Origin: Bidens hawaiensis
Lineage: Eukaryota > Streptophyta > Magnoliopsida > Asterales > Asteraceae
DNA length: 64,000 nt
Reading direction: 5' to 3'
NCBI GenBank assembly: GCA_021521415.1
Contig: JAIQDT010000059.1
Location: 2,790,001-2,854,000 of the forward strand
Shown here: positions 21,555 to 32,700 of the stretch, piece after piece
How the letters are laid out: each line of letters starts with the position of its first letter
How positions within the stretch are numbered: the stretch's first letter is position 1
Position numbers and translations under genes: made by a program
Notes under the pieces: model-generated
The model's database searches: none
Told to the model about the DNA's origin: nothing
Seen by the model: only the letters and a program-made list of their open reading frames with translations

Positions 21555-23285
21555 ATCACATAGTAAAGTGTCTTGAGTGAAAACTCAAGTGTAGAGTTTG
21601 TATAGTTGTCCTATCGTTATTTTTGAGTCTTGTCGCGTCACTAACGTAGATTTTTGTAGTTCTTCTTTGTTTTTGTTTTTGTTTTTAAGTTTTGCAGGTT
21701 TTTGAGCTAGAAAAATGACCCCAATGGAAGTATAATGTAAAATTCAAGTGTGGGGATGGAGCAGCCGAACTGTATAGTTTTTATTATTTATTGCTATTTA
21801 TTCATGTTTTATATATAGTGTGGGTTGGTTGTTCTGGTAATATACTTAAGTGCTTAACATCTATCAAATTGATAAGATATATTTAGATATTGTTTGTTGT
21901 GTTTGCCGCTTCCGTTCGTGAGTGAGAGAAGGAGATACCGTTTGCTGAGTACGCTCGGAGTTGGAGGGCAGCTATGGGTGAAGACTTTGGCATCAATTTT
22001 CATGCGCATATTACCAGCTAAGTCTTTTCCATTATTATCTTGTTTGTTTATTTTTATTTTTTTGTTTTTTTAGGTTTTAGTTTTTTGTATTTCGATTTTA
22101 TTTTTATTTTTCGTCCTTATCCTTGCATTGAGAACAATGCAAAATTTAAGTGTGGGGATAAGACATTTGAGTCATAATCATATTAAAAAAATGTTTTGAA
22201 AAATGTTCCTTGATTTTGTCTCTTTTTGCACATAAATGGGATATGAAGATACTTATCGGGAATCAGTTTTTCAAACTACAATAATATGAGATAATATCAA
22301 AGAAAGCGTACTAAGCTTGGGATGTGTCGGTAGGCTCAACTAGTCTTGAAAGGTTTTCCATTGCATATTCTTAATAAACCTAATTAATCTTAGATTTTGT
22401 GGGTTCTCATCCTAAGGGGGGTAGTGAAGCTGAAATTCGATAAGGTATAGGGAGTATTACCATAAGCCGATTACCCTAAGGTAGTGAGAATTGAATGCAC
22501 TTTAAATTTAGCACGCCACTCCATTTTAAATAAAGAGTGGTGGCGCCCCGCAAATGTCCAATTTTATACGAGCTTTAGTCTTTAGTTATATATTTTTAGG
22601 TAAAAGATGCCTAAGTGCACAATAAAAAATAAATAAAATAAATAAATAAAAATAAAGAAAATAAAAAGTGAGAAAAGTTATGTAAAGAAAAATGCCAAAG
22701 AAGCATTCTAAAAAAATAGAAAAAGAGGCCAAAGTGCACATACTAGACGAGACTGAGAGTTTACGTGTTTCCAAGGGGATGGCGACTCTGAGGATACACT
22801 ATTGGGACTCGAAAGTTTCTAGTCAATAAATATTTTCTTAGGGCATATATAGGACAAAGTCCAATAATATTTAGGGCATGCTCGTACGACCTTATTGACC
22901 TATCATCCATAATTCCATCTAAGTGTATTTTCTTCTTACCATTAAGGGGTTGTTATCTTACGGTGATATGTTGAACCAGTTTGCTTCAACTCGATTATTT
23001 TTAATTGTCTTTACTATGCTTGCAATGGGGTAGGTGGATCTTAACTCTAAAGGTGTGAGACCTATAGGTTTTTGATATCACATGAGCTTAAATGCTTAAT
23101 GTGCGTGGGGGCTTGATAGGCTGGTGGCTAGGTTTAAGTGGACAACAATATCGGCATTCGCTTTTTGTACGTTTATTTGAGCCTTAAGATAACCTTATAT
23201 GTTTGTAAGATTGCATTTCTCCGATTCTGATCCCATTGCAATGAGACTTTTTCAGGGACGAAAAAGAGATAAGTGTGGGGATATT
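21555..23285 (+). other. Gypsy 3' internal region with three polypurine tracts
   Basis: Non-coding sequence between protease and 3' LTR. AAGTGTGGGGAT occurs three times: 21746-21758, 22148-22160 and 23271-23283; the last touches the LTR and is the functional polypurine tract. The second is preceded by a small inverted repeat (TGCATTGAGAACAATGCA). Short open stretches here do not look like proteins. Confidence 0.8.
23271..23285 (+). other. Polypurine tract of gypsy element
   Basis: AAGTGTGGGGATATT directly before the 3' LTR start TGATATAAGG. Confidence 0.9.
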
Positions 23286-24956
23286 TGATATAAGGCCAAA
23301 TATATATAAATCCCTTGTATATTTTAATTAATATTTTATTAGTTTTTATTAGAATTTGTATACTACTAATATATTTGAACAATGTAGGTTTCGGGACTTG
23401 TTTATGGTTTAAAAGGGCAAAAAAAGAGCTAAAACAAGCCAAACCGGTGAACCGGAGCATCAGAATTGAACCGGACCACAACAGAATTGAACTGGACCGT
23501 ATCAGAATTGAACCGGACCACATCAGAATTGAACTGGACCGTATCAAAATTGAACCGCATCAGGAAACGAACCGAACCGTTCAGCCAATCCTAGCCCGCG
23601 GCGCCGCGCGACCGGTTGGCAAAACACCGCTGCGCGGCGCTTCGGAGACCCAGATTCTCGAATTTTCTTCGTGTTTTATCAGTTTTGTGCCCACGAAACC
23701 TATATAAACACCCATAAACTTAATCCTGAGCATACCATGCGAACCGGAGCCGAATTTGGAGTTTCTTGGAGCTTAGGATTGCAATATTTTGCGGGTTTGA
23801 AAGCAAGGAATCAGCCGGTAAAGTGCCAATCGATCAAGAACGAAGACCACGGATTTTATCGCCTTTAATCTTTCGTTTCTCTTATTTTTCACCATGAATT
23901 CCTTTATTATTGTTTTGTTTGATTTTACCATGCTAGGCTAAACTTTATAGACTGCCTAGGCTTATTATGAACCTTTGTTGACGTTTGATTTTGACTTGGG
24001 ATCTATTTATCGTTATGGTTTTATGATTTAGTAAAAGGTTTAATTATATTAAATCGATGCGTATGGATATTTAGGATTGTTTGATTAATTGCTATTATTC
24101 CATAGTTATCTTGATTATTGTTTGTCATTATGACAGGTTGCTATTAGATCATCTACTTTGTGTTTTTGACTATTTTATGATTGATTCGCGATTAAATCAT
24201 AGGAATAATAATTATTAATTAATTAAATAAGCCTAAGTGTGCTGCTGACCTAAATCTGTAAAGTGCTAGGTTATTGATAGGTCTTTGTTGATCAGGATTG
24301 CTAGATTTAGTTCTTCGTAAGGAGTCCGTCTAAGTTTGATTGGTTAACTTTGTCTATCGAATCAATTAAATATATTAAACTGCCTTTGATTTCTGAGTTG
24401 TAAGATAGGATTTCGTATAAAGGAACTAAGTCATAAATAATTAGGTGACCGTAAGGAAACTTGATTTTAAATACTGGTGTGCGTTAAAACTTATTAGAAA
24501 CCCTTAGGTGTCTCTTGAGAAGGGTCAGCGGTCCTGTTCAGGTTTTCTCTTAGGTGTCTATTTTACGATCCTAGTCCATAACTAAATATTTTTTTGATTA
24601 ATTAACAACTGAAATTTAGGGGATTCTAGCCTAGGTAGTTTTCTCATCATCAACTTATTTACTCAAACTTGTGTTTTCGTTTATTTTACTTGTTTTCCTT
24701 AATTAGTTTTAATTTAGTATTTTAAACAAAACCCCCTTTTTAATAAACAAATAGTCGTGTCAGTATCAGTTGAGTCTAATTAGCTAGTTTACGTAATTTA
24801 AAGAGTCTTGTGGGTTCGATATCCGGACTTACTTAGCTGTACTAGAGTTGGCCGGTTCACTTGCCGGTTAGTGGTTTTAGTTAAGTTAAAGAGTCTAGAA
24901 TTTATTACTTAGTGTCTAGATTAGCGTGTTTTTATTAGACTACTTTTAGCACATCA
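23286..24956 (+). mobile_element. 3' LTR of gypsy element
   Basis: 1671 bp, TGATATAAGG to CACATCA. It is colinear with 6138-7747 but longer, mainly because it carries about six copies of a ~21-bp unit (CAGAATTGAACCGGACCACA) at 23460-23570 where the 5' LTR has about three. Confidence 0.93.
23455..23570 (+). repeat. 21-bp minisatellite in 3' LTR
   Basis: About six head-to-tail units of (A)TCAGAATTGAACYGGACC. The corresponding place in the 5' LTR (6322-6372) has about three, so copy number changed after, or during, insertion. Confidence 0.82.
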
Positions 24957-24961
24957 AAGAA
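24957..24961. repeat. Target site duplication AAGAA, right copy
   Basis: Pairs with 6133-6137. Confidence 0.95.
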
Positions 24962-26117
24962 CAAAGGGCTATGAATGAAGAACCGATTATTACTGAACCA
25001 ACAGAAATAGAAGCTGAAGTGAGAGAGTCCCTGAAAAGAAAAGAAACAGCTGAACTAGTGACACCCAAGCTAAAAAGACAAAAGTCTGTGAAGGTGAAAG
25101 TGTACAAGAGAAGGGAGGCTAAATCTGCAGAAGTTGAAGGGGCTCAAACTATCAATGTTGAAGAACAAATGATTGGAGCACTTCTCAATCTTGATGAAAA
25201 AATTGAAATTGATGATGAAGAAGAAGGAGGATTGAAGAATGATGATAGGGAGAATGTAGACAAAGCCTACCTGCCAAGCCTCGGATATGATCAGAAGTAC
25301 ATTGAAAGAATGACAAAAGAAAGCATTAAACAAGAAGCATAATGATGGAGGAGCCAGGAAACTCAAAGAGAATTCATGTTGAAGGATGGCCATAGATCAA
25401 CATTCTTGAACCTGCAGTCTTTTGGAACTTTTGATCAAATGTATAAAAATGCCTTAGTTGATGATGTGGCCAATTACGTTGACAAAATGAGCAAGAAGAA
25501 GGAAAAAGAAAAGGCAGAGGCAGAGAAGCTCAAGAAGAGACAAGAAGAAGAGGCCATAGCAGAGACTGAATATGAAGTAATAAGGGCCAAGCACAAAGAT
25601 ATCAAATTTCTTCAATTTCATGGCTATAAATATGACCAACTGATGAGCCTATCCTTTGAAGACCTGGAGAGAAAAGTTCAAATGGTGAAAGACTCCTATA
25701 AAGACAAAAGGTCCACTGAAGATTGCCTAAGAGAACATGAGTTGAAGTTGAGAATGGAGAAGGAGAGGGAAGAAGCTCAAGTGGAAAGAGGAAGACATTA
25801 AAGGAGTGCTTAGCTATGAGGAGGGAGATGCTTGAGCCAAACTCCCAGGTGCAGCAGAACGGAAGAATAGCTCACCTTACCTACAACAGAGAAAATGAAT
25901 CGGTATCACTAAGAAACGCTTTAGGAGGAACTATAGCCGTGGTCATGTATGATGAAGATCTACATTTCATACTGTCCAAGACCTTCAAGACATAATTAAG
26001 GCTGAGTTCCCAATAGATTCAGAAGATGGAGTTGAGCTTGATATGTTCAAGCAAAAGGCTGCCTTTGTCAAGCTAAAGAAAGAAAAATCAATAGCAAGGA
26101 GCCAAAGGAGGAGATAA
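24962..26117 (+). pseudogene. Family 1 copia accessory ORF, 3' part
   Basis: Continuation of the ORF cut at 6137. It contains MNEEPIITEPTEIEAEV, a Lys/Arg-rich patch (PKLKRQKSVKVKVYKRR, nuclear-signal-like), a Glu-rich stretch, LPSLGYDQKYIERMTKESI, then (after a stop and frameshift near 25342) STFLNLQSFGTFDQMYKNAL and a long charged coiled-coil. From 25800 to 26117 a decayed C-terminus matches the minus copy (ECLAMRREMLEP, VVMYDEDLHF). Compared with 57746-59213 a segment of roughly 700 bp is deleted near 25795. Ends TAA 26115-26117, about 220 bp before the polypurine tract. Confidence 0.75.
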
Positions 26118-26330
26118 CCGAATGGAGCTAAAGGATGATCTTTTTATTTCTGTTTATCTTTGTATTTGTGTTTGTATTTTGATATGAAAAAAATTTGATT
26201 TGTAATGCCCAAGAGGCAGAATTCCTTTTATGTAATGAAATGACATGTTCTTAAAATGATTATCTTAGATATTTGATACATGTGTAACTCTGTGCAGGTG
26301 TGTTTTGGTGCATCTGAGCTTGTTCCAATC

Positions 26331-26341
26331 TAGGGGGAGAT
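26331..26341 (+). other. Polypurine tract of family 1 copia
   Basis: TAGGGGGAGAT directly before the LTR start TGTTGGG. Confidence 0.88.
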
Positions 26342-27381
26342 TGTTGGGAAGGATAATTGATAAGGAAGACTGGAATCTTCTCAACCTCCTCTGGGAAACG
26401 GCTAAGTATGGAATTCGAGCAAGCTTAGACTATTGAGCATGGTTTACTACTTCGAGCAAGGTCTTCAGAACCATTTATGGTTAATTATTCTAAGTGTTAA
26501 AGCTTCGAGCAAGCTACACTTCAACGAGCAAGGGTGTTCTACTATCGAGTATGGATTGCCAATCGAGCAAACAACTTGGTCATTCAAGTTTTAACCAAGT
26601 GATACGAGCACAGGATGTCCGAGCACATGGTGACGAGCATGGATGCAATAAGAAGATGTCATGCTCCAAGCATGGACTACAAGCATGATTCAATCTCCCG
26701 AGCAAGATTTACATCCGAGCATGCTAAAGATTGCTAAATAAGTCTCAAGATAGGATTAAAGACATCAAGAAGAATGGGCTTGCTCAATGGACTAGTTCGA
26801 GCAAAGCAAGGATTGGTCAAGAGGAATGAAGCTTGCTAGAGGAGAATATTTTCACTGTAAAATATTCTAAGTAAAGTATGCTTGAAGACACTCATCGAGC
26901 ATACCTTGCATACTGAGTCTGCTCGAGCAAGAGACAAATCTTGCTCGAAGACTCTTATAATTGTATTTGTTTTTATCTTTCATTATGTAATGATTAGGGA
27001 TTCTAGAAGGAATGTTAGGGTCTATAAATAGGGTATTAGGTTTCCATTTTAAGAGGAAGACGCACGCAGGCACGGAAAACGAGAAACATTCTAAACGAAT
27101 ATTCTATTTGTTTCCTCGTACCGCTGCCGCCGCCCTTCACGAAACCCTAGACATTCCTTTCACTGTTCCATTAATGATATATTAAATACAGCGAATCTTT
27201 GTCTTTGAATCTAGCCAAATGATTATTATTGTTGTTTCGTTATTTTGTTTATTATATCACACCTTCTTTCCCATCCGTTGGATACCTGATTCCGCCGGGA
27301 TATTCATAGGCCTTTGGGTTATTGAGTCTGTGTGTTCTTGTCAACCTTATTAAGGTTTGCACCAGATTCTCGGTTCTAACA
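26342..27381 (+). mobile_element. 3' LTR of family 1 copia (Sirevirus-like)
   Basis: 1040 bp, TGTTGGG to TTCTAACA. About 14 CGAGCA-type words lie in the first 620 bp. A TATA box (TATAAATA, 27023-27030) follows, then a leader with CCGCTGCCGCCG, so the word array lies in the U3 enhancer position. It shares the opening CTTCTCAACCTCCT with the LTRs at 49670, 57516 (minus) and 63052 (minus). It belongs to the element whose accessory ORF starts at 3330; the 5' LTR is not in the window. Confidence 0.9.
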
Positions 27382-28052
27382 ATTTATGTTTATTTATTTT
27401 TTTTGTAAAATAAATACTTTTTTAAAATAAATGGGTAAAGTTATCGATTTCCCCTCATATGTCAGGCACATGACCCAATATAACAATGAAAATTAACTGG
27501 GTTAGGCGGAAAGGACAAACGCTGAAGGATTCTGAAATGTAAAGGACAAAAAAGATCAATTTTAAAGATAAGAGACCACGAGTGAAATTTGAGTGAAAGA
27601 TAAAGAACAATTTCTGTAATTCTGTCTAATTTTTATTTTTCTAGGAACCAATTTGTTCCTTTGGGTCGGCCTACCGCAGTAAAATTTTCAGTTTATCTTT
27701 TAAGGAGATTCCATTAACACAATATAGATTACCAAAATGTCCCATTGTTTTGAAGACAGATTTCATACACAGGTACATTTGATTTAATCAAAGTAGCTAC
27801 CATCAAATGCATAATTTCTAGCAGTTACTATCAAAATACATAATTTCAGATTGGAAAGTAACCAACTTTCACCAGTGAAAAAAGAATCACAACTTAAAAC
27901 CGCGAACTAAACCCATCAAAATCCAAAAATAAAAGAATTTATAAAAGTCAGTCAAAATTAAAAACTAGCTAAAATCATGCAAGATTACAAATCACCAACA
28001 TCCAAGCCTTCATTAGTCAAACAACACACAATCATCAACATTAAAAATCAAA
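27382..28052. other. Intergenic, 3' of the OBERON3-like gene
   Basis: AT-rich unique-looking sequence downstream of the host gene, reading toward it from the LTR end. No ORF, RNA gene or element recognised. The 3' UTR of the minus-strand gene presumably ends here. Confidence 0.5.
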
Positions 28053-28555
28053 TCACACCACCCATTGCTGTTTTGTCTTCTCCATTCTCTCCAACAGCCC
28101 AGCAATCTCAGCTTGCATTCTCATCTTCATCTTATAATGCTCGCAATGATCATTCTCTGAAACCTTCACCTCTTCCGCTTTCTTCTTCCTTTGTTCTTCA
28201 CTTTCACACAAGTTCAATTTTTCTATCTTTGCTCCATACTCTTCATCCAATTTCTCAATCTGTGTTCTAATCATCCTTTTATACCCCTCTGCTTCTCTTC
28301 TTGCTTCATCGGCTTTGTTCTGGAACATTCGAGCTTCCGCTTCCTTTATTCTCACTAGACTCTCCACACTGTCGAATGCATCTTTTTTCGTGGATTTTAC
28401 AGACCATTCGTCCTCGATTATCATGTTCTGGGTGTTTAGAGGTTTGAGACTGTTTTCCTCTGGTCTGCCACTTGATGAACCTGTGTTGTATGACGAGGTT
28501 TGGTACGGTTTTGATGGTGGATTTGGGAACTCGGGTATCACACCTGCATCTATGG
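28053..28555 (-). CDS. OBERON3-like PHD protein, exon 2 (C-terminal coiled coil)
   Basis: Second coding exon, residues about 548-714. The acceptor is TTTTTACAG followed by CCATAGATGCAGG (exon start 28555); it joins exon 1 in phase 1 to give a codon for Ser, then IDAGVIPEFPNPP. A Ser-rich linker leads into a long charged coiled coil (VRIKEAEARMFQNKADEARR, then EYGAKIEKLNL, then HYKMKMRMQAEIAGLLERME), the C-terminal OBERON/PVIP coiled-coil domain used for dimerisation with other family members. Stop at 28053. Confidence 0.9.
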
Positions 28556-29280
28556 CTGTAAAAAGGAATTATTAGTAATAATGAAATGATCATGTAAACG
28601 GCTGGATGGAACTAGGCCTGTAAACGAACCCAACGTTCAGTAAACCGTTTGGCAGAAAGTTCGTTTATTTAATAAATGAACAAACATCAACAATTTTTTT
28701 GTTCATTCAGTTAAATGAACAAACATGAACATATCTTGTTCGCTTACGTTTGCTCATTTATGTTTGTTCATGCTCGTTTGCATACGTTCATTTATGTTTG
28801 TTAGTTAACGTTTGTTTAAGTTCATTCATTTATGCTTGTTTTTGTTTGTTTGTTTACGTTCATTTACGTTCGGTACTTCATGTTTGTTTTTCAGTTCAGT
28901 CGTTTACAATTGGTAACAAACGAACACTAACAAGAAAACAACTTCACTCATCTTCTTAACAAATGAGCACGAACAAGAAAACTATGTTCGTGATCAATTG
29001 TTTCTTTGGCTAATGTTAATGATCGGAACGAACATGCCTTGTTCGTGTTCCTTCGGTCCGCTTACAAGCATATAGATAGAACTGTTGAATTATCAACCAA
29101 ACAACTAACATAGCCTTTCTAATACCGAGAAATCAAAGCAATAAGCTATACTCTTTCTTCACTAGCATAACACTAAAAACCAATGAGATATATCTATTCA
29201 CTAAAGTCATTTGAATAAAAAAAAAACGATCTGACACATGAATGAAAATCAATAATAACAAGAATGCATATGAAACTTAC
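28556..29280 (-). other. OBERON3-like gene intron, 725 bp
   Basis: Donor GTAAGT at 29280 downwards, acceptor TTTTTACAG ending at 28556. The removed length leaves the frame open. It carries a repeat insertion (28612-29065). Confidence 0.85.
28612..29065. repeat. Degenerate GTTCATTTATG repeats in intron (MITE-like)
   Basis: A run of degenerate words such as GTTCATTTATGTTTGTTC and TAAACGAAC in both orientations. It starts near GGCCTGTAAACGAACCC and ends near GTTCCTTCGGTCCGCTTACA, an imperfect inverted pair. This texture is typical of a small non-autonomous DNA element. No transposase and no clear duplication seen. Confidence 0.5.
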
Positions 29281-30922
29281 AATTAAAAAACTGAAGGATG
29301 GTGATGCAAACATCTGAAGAAGACGTTACTTTGCTCTGAAGTTTTGATATTAAGTCACCCGCCATCAAATGAAGCTTTTGCCCCTTAAAATCTGCACTCC
29401 CTCTGAATATTTTCCTAACACAATCAAGCTCTTTGACTAACGTCTCCAAACCCCATTGTTCTGCACACAACCTAAAAACATCCTTAATGAACCCAAACAT
29501 TTCAGAGGCATGACCACAGCAAAGACAGTTGAACTGCATCTCTGTTGTACCCGTGGGCCCCTTCAAACTTGGACCGGGCTTTATAAGATTCTTTTGAATG
29601 CTACAAGCCGCATGACACCAATGAGAACACACATCACACCCGACCCAACTGCATGTATTGCTCGCACAGTCGAAGTTTAAACAAACGGGACACATACACT
29701 CGCTACAGAATCCTTTGTTTGTTGAGCAAATCTTGCAGTCACAGTTTTCAACAGGCAATGATCGTTTGCAATTCACGTTCTTACATCGCTCAAGTAAGAA
29801 AATCTCGATTAGCTCATTTGTTGGAAGACGGGTTTGCACCGATAAGAAGCTCTCAAGACCTGTTTTTATAGAAACCAAGAGTAAAACTTGGTTTTTATGC
29901 GCTTTAGAAAGCGTTTCACTTGTAAGATCAGATCTTCTTAACAGCTTCAGCTGTAATCCCACCAATTCATCTCGCTTTTCAGGAACTATTATCAGTTTCT
30001 TCAGGTATTCCTTTGTGGATTCGAACGTTTCATCAGAAAGTTCTTGAATAATCTGAGCCATCGTCTGAACCGACTCGGATACAATCTCTCTAAGAATCCT
30101 CTCGGGTCTCGAAACCTTACGAGACCTCATGAAATCCAAACTTTCCGAACCTTTCCCTCTCGAATCACCAGACCAAGTGTCCATTTTCATCCTAGCCGGT
30201 AGTTCAGACGGGAAAAACGACATATTATTATCAGAGCTGGTTCTGTTAACCGGTCTGAACCGGCTATGAACCGAGCCGTTAGTCCCCTCGCCACCGTTCC
30301 AAATCTGGTCTCGCGTATGACTGCCCATTGAACACTCATAATTCTCAGTCGAGTTTCGAGTCATGGAGCAGCTGGGGTTATGCGAAAACTGATGTGAAAA
30401 GGTACACGACATCGAACCCGTTGTGAAATCATCGGAGAATGTCGGAATATTGTTACTGTTTGACCTTCCTAACAATTGCACGCTCTGAGTCGGCTTCAAA
30501 CTGACTGACGGATCCCCTTCTTGAACCCGATTTAACGCAGCTAAAGACATGGAAGCATCGGGTAGAGCTAGAGACAGGTTTAGGGTTTCTAATTTCGGCT
30601 TCTTAGAAGTTTGATCATCATTATTATCTTGAACCTCTCGTTTCGACGAATTCTCAGACAATTGCAAAAAATCTCTCTCAATGAATCTATTGTCACCATC
30701 CTCAAGTTTTCCTTTGAGCTTATTATCAAATGAATTGAGTAAAAGTGTAGCGTTATCAGATGGGATTTGGCCTAATTTAGAACTATTATTATCACAAAGA
30801 TAGCTCAAAGTCAACTCCTGAGAAACCCCTAATTTGGACTGGGAAACGACGTCGGAAAACAACTCCATTTTATCAGTGGACTGGGTGTTATCCGTTGAGT
30901 AATTTTGGATATCTTTTAGCAT
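29281..30922 (-). CDS. OBE3: OBERON3-like PHD protein, exon 1
   Basis: A nuclear PHD-finger protein of the OBERON group; Arabidopsis OBE3/TTA1 and OBE4/TTA2 act in embryo and meristem patterning (family knowledge). The start is ATG 30922. Residues 1-300 are a Ser/Asn-rich N-terminus with the LNLSLALPDASMSLA motif seen in OBE3/OBE4. Residues about 270-375 hold SRPERILREIVSESVQTMAQ and RRSDLTSETLSKAHK. Residues about 380-470 form the Cys-rich PHD_Oberon domain (CDCKICSTNKGFCSECMCPV, then SWVGCDVCSHWCHAACSIQ). KELDCVRKIFRGSADFKG follows. The exon ends after FFN at a GTAAGT donor. With exon 2 the product is 714 residues, close to Arabidopsis OBE3 (about 730). The frame is intact and all PHD cysteines are present, so this is probably functional. 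It is the only host gene in the window. Confidence 0.93.
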
Positions 30923-32197
30923 GGTGAAATTGAAAGGTTATCTATGACGAATAACAAAGCACAAGTCAACTCGAATTGAGGATTTGAAGAGCTGTTGAAA
31001 TCTTGTTTGGCATGTGCTCGCTTTTTGAATCGTTCAACCCGTCATGAGTGTGGTGTTAAGTGTGTGAAATGAGAATGTCAAAATACATTTGGTAGCTCAA
31101 CGCGGAGAAGAGAATATTATTACTAGTTTTAGTGATCGTGTGTAGCTCAAATTATAAAATTAGAAATAAAATAAATAATTAAATAGCGTATATGAAAAAA
31201 AAATGTATTACATCTATGTTTATATCTATACAATGTGTATATAAATTGATTTTATTTATATCGCAAAATTATGTTTTTAAATGACCTTAATAAAAAAATG
31301 CTCGTGTAAAAACGTACCCGAGAATATTTCTTCCTATTGAAAAATTCATTCTCAGTGCCATATATGTATAACTGAAAGACTTTTGGTTATGAACCAATTT
31401 CGGAAATAAAGCTTCTTGTACGATAGTAGTTCTAACCACTCAGTCTAAATACAAAATGAGCGTTACCTTTATTGATATATTTATCAATTTACCACTCGTT
31501 AAAGGAAAGTAGAACATTAAATTGTAACAATGTATGTTCTTCAAAAGCTATGTTTTTCTGAGCTACACCATAAAAAAGATTTTGATAAGTTTCAGATGGC
31601 TTCTCGACTTTGTCATAATGACAACATAAAAAATAACATGTTAATCCATTCAATTTTGTGAATATTTTGTTTCATTTGAGCATAGCCTCACTCACTAAAG
31701 GTAACATAAATATTTCAAAAATTAATGTTAACATAAGTATTTCAAAATTGATAAAAATTAGAAGCATTGATAGGCATGGGGGTGGTATGTCGAAAGAGTT
31801 CGCAGTCTTTTCTTATATTTTAATAGTGGAGGGGAAATAGTCAGTTTGCCAAATCCCGAACCTTTTGATTATTTAAAAAATGCCGTTAAAAATAAATTTG
31901 AAACCTGAATCATGTTTAAAATTCTAACTTTCATACTTTTGACATTTCAAAGTCAACACTTTGAACCCATAACAAATTTAACGATAAATCTATTTTGCAT
32001 TCTCAAACTTTTAAAAATACTCAAAATTTTCAATTTTGACCGTAACAAATTTTGTCCTAAATGTAGTTAATTTGTACCAAATAATCTATTTACCAACTTT
32101 TGACCCATAATATCAAATTTAAGTTCCAAAAAAAAACCCGAAACAATTTTCATTTGAGAAACATAATTTGTTGTTAATTTTTTAAATTCACCAAGTA
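30923..32197. other. OBERON3-like gene upstream region, intergenic
   Basis: 5' flank of the minus-strand gene. The presumed 5' UTR and promoter lie at 30923-31150; no unambiguous TATA box stands out. The rest is AT-rich with no gene or element I can name. Confidence 0.45.
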
Positions 32198-32208
32198 TTT
32201 TGAAATAT

Positions 32209-32457
32209 CATCATCATCATCATCATCATCATCATCGTACTCAGTATATCCCACCAATAGCAAAGCTATGGTAGGGTCTGAGGAGGGTAAGATGTAGACA
32301 GCCTTACCTCTACCCTATAAGGATAGAGAGGCTGCTTTCGGTGAGACCCCCGGCTCGATAGTAGTTTTGCATCAAGCCTTGGACATAAGGCACATAGCAC
32401 TCAATCATCGGGACACCGGCTGATCGGTGCATGTATCCTTGTCTACATGTGCTCGCT
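32209..32457 (-). mobile_element. LINE-derived 3' end (RTE-like), 249 bp
   Basis: On the minus strand it ends in ...GTGGGATATACTGAGTACG and an (ATG)n tail (seen here as CATCAT...). It is flanked by an 11-bp duplication TTTTGAAATAT (32198-32208 and 32458-32468). The sequence GGTAAGGCTGTCTACATCTT is a hallmark of the 3' end shared by plant RTE LINEs and the SINEs they move. It is shorter at its 5' end than the copy at 35685-36074, as expected from 5' truncation. No ORF. Confidence 0.75.
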
Positions 32458-32468
32458 TTTTGAAATAT

Positions 32469-32653
32469 GTAGTAAAATAATATGTTAATATTTATATTTA
32501 TAAAAATATATAGATATTATATAAATATAGTGTAAAAAGAAAGTGAATAATTATTTATTTGTTACATAAATTAGTTTTGTAGGGAAAAAATTGTGAGAAT
32601 TAACCAAAACATAACAAGTGTCCACATTTATTTTACTTTATTAGAATAGGTAG

Positions 32654-32700
<47 letters not shown>

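Larger units (their letters stand above)
6138..24956 (+). mobile_element. Full-length Ty3/gypsy element, non-autonomous, with nested insertions
   Basis: Both LTRs (6138-7747 and 23286-24956), a perfect tRNA-Asp-type primer site, a polypurine tract and a 5-bp duplication AAGAA delimit this element. The internal region codes only for gag and protease. There is no reverse transcriptase, RNase H or integrase between protease and the 3' LTR, so it would depend on proteins from a relative. Its gag is split by a copia block (8857-19828). Without that block the element is about 7.8 kb. By eye the LTRs differ at about 4-5% of positions in the stretches I compared, so the insertion is not recent. Confidence 0.92.

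Noticed and set aside
28315..28575. Plus-strand ORF opposite OBERON3 exon 2
   Set aside because: Antisense shadow of a conserved coiled-coil exon.
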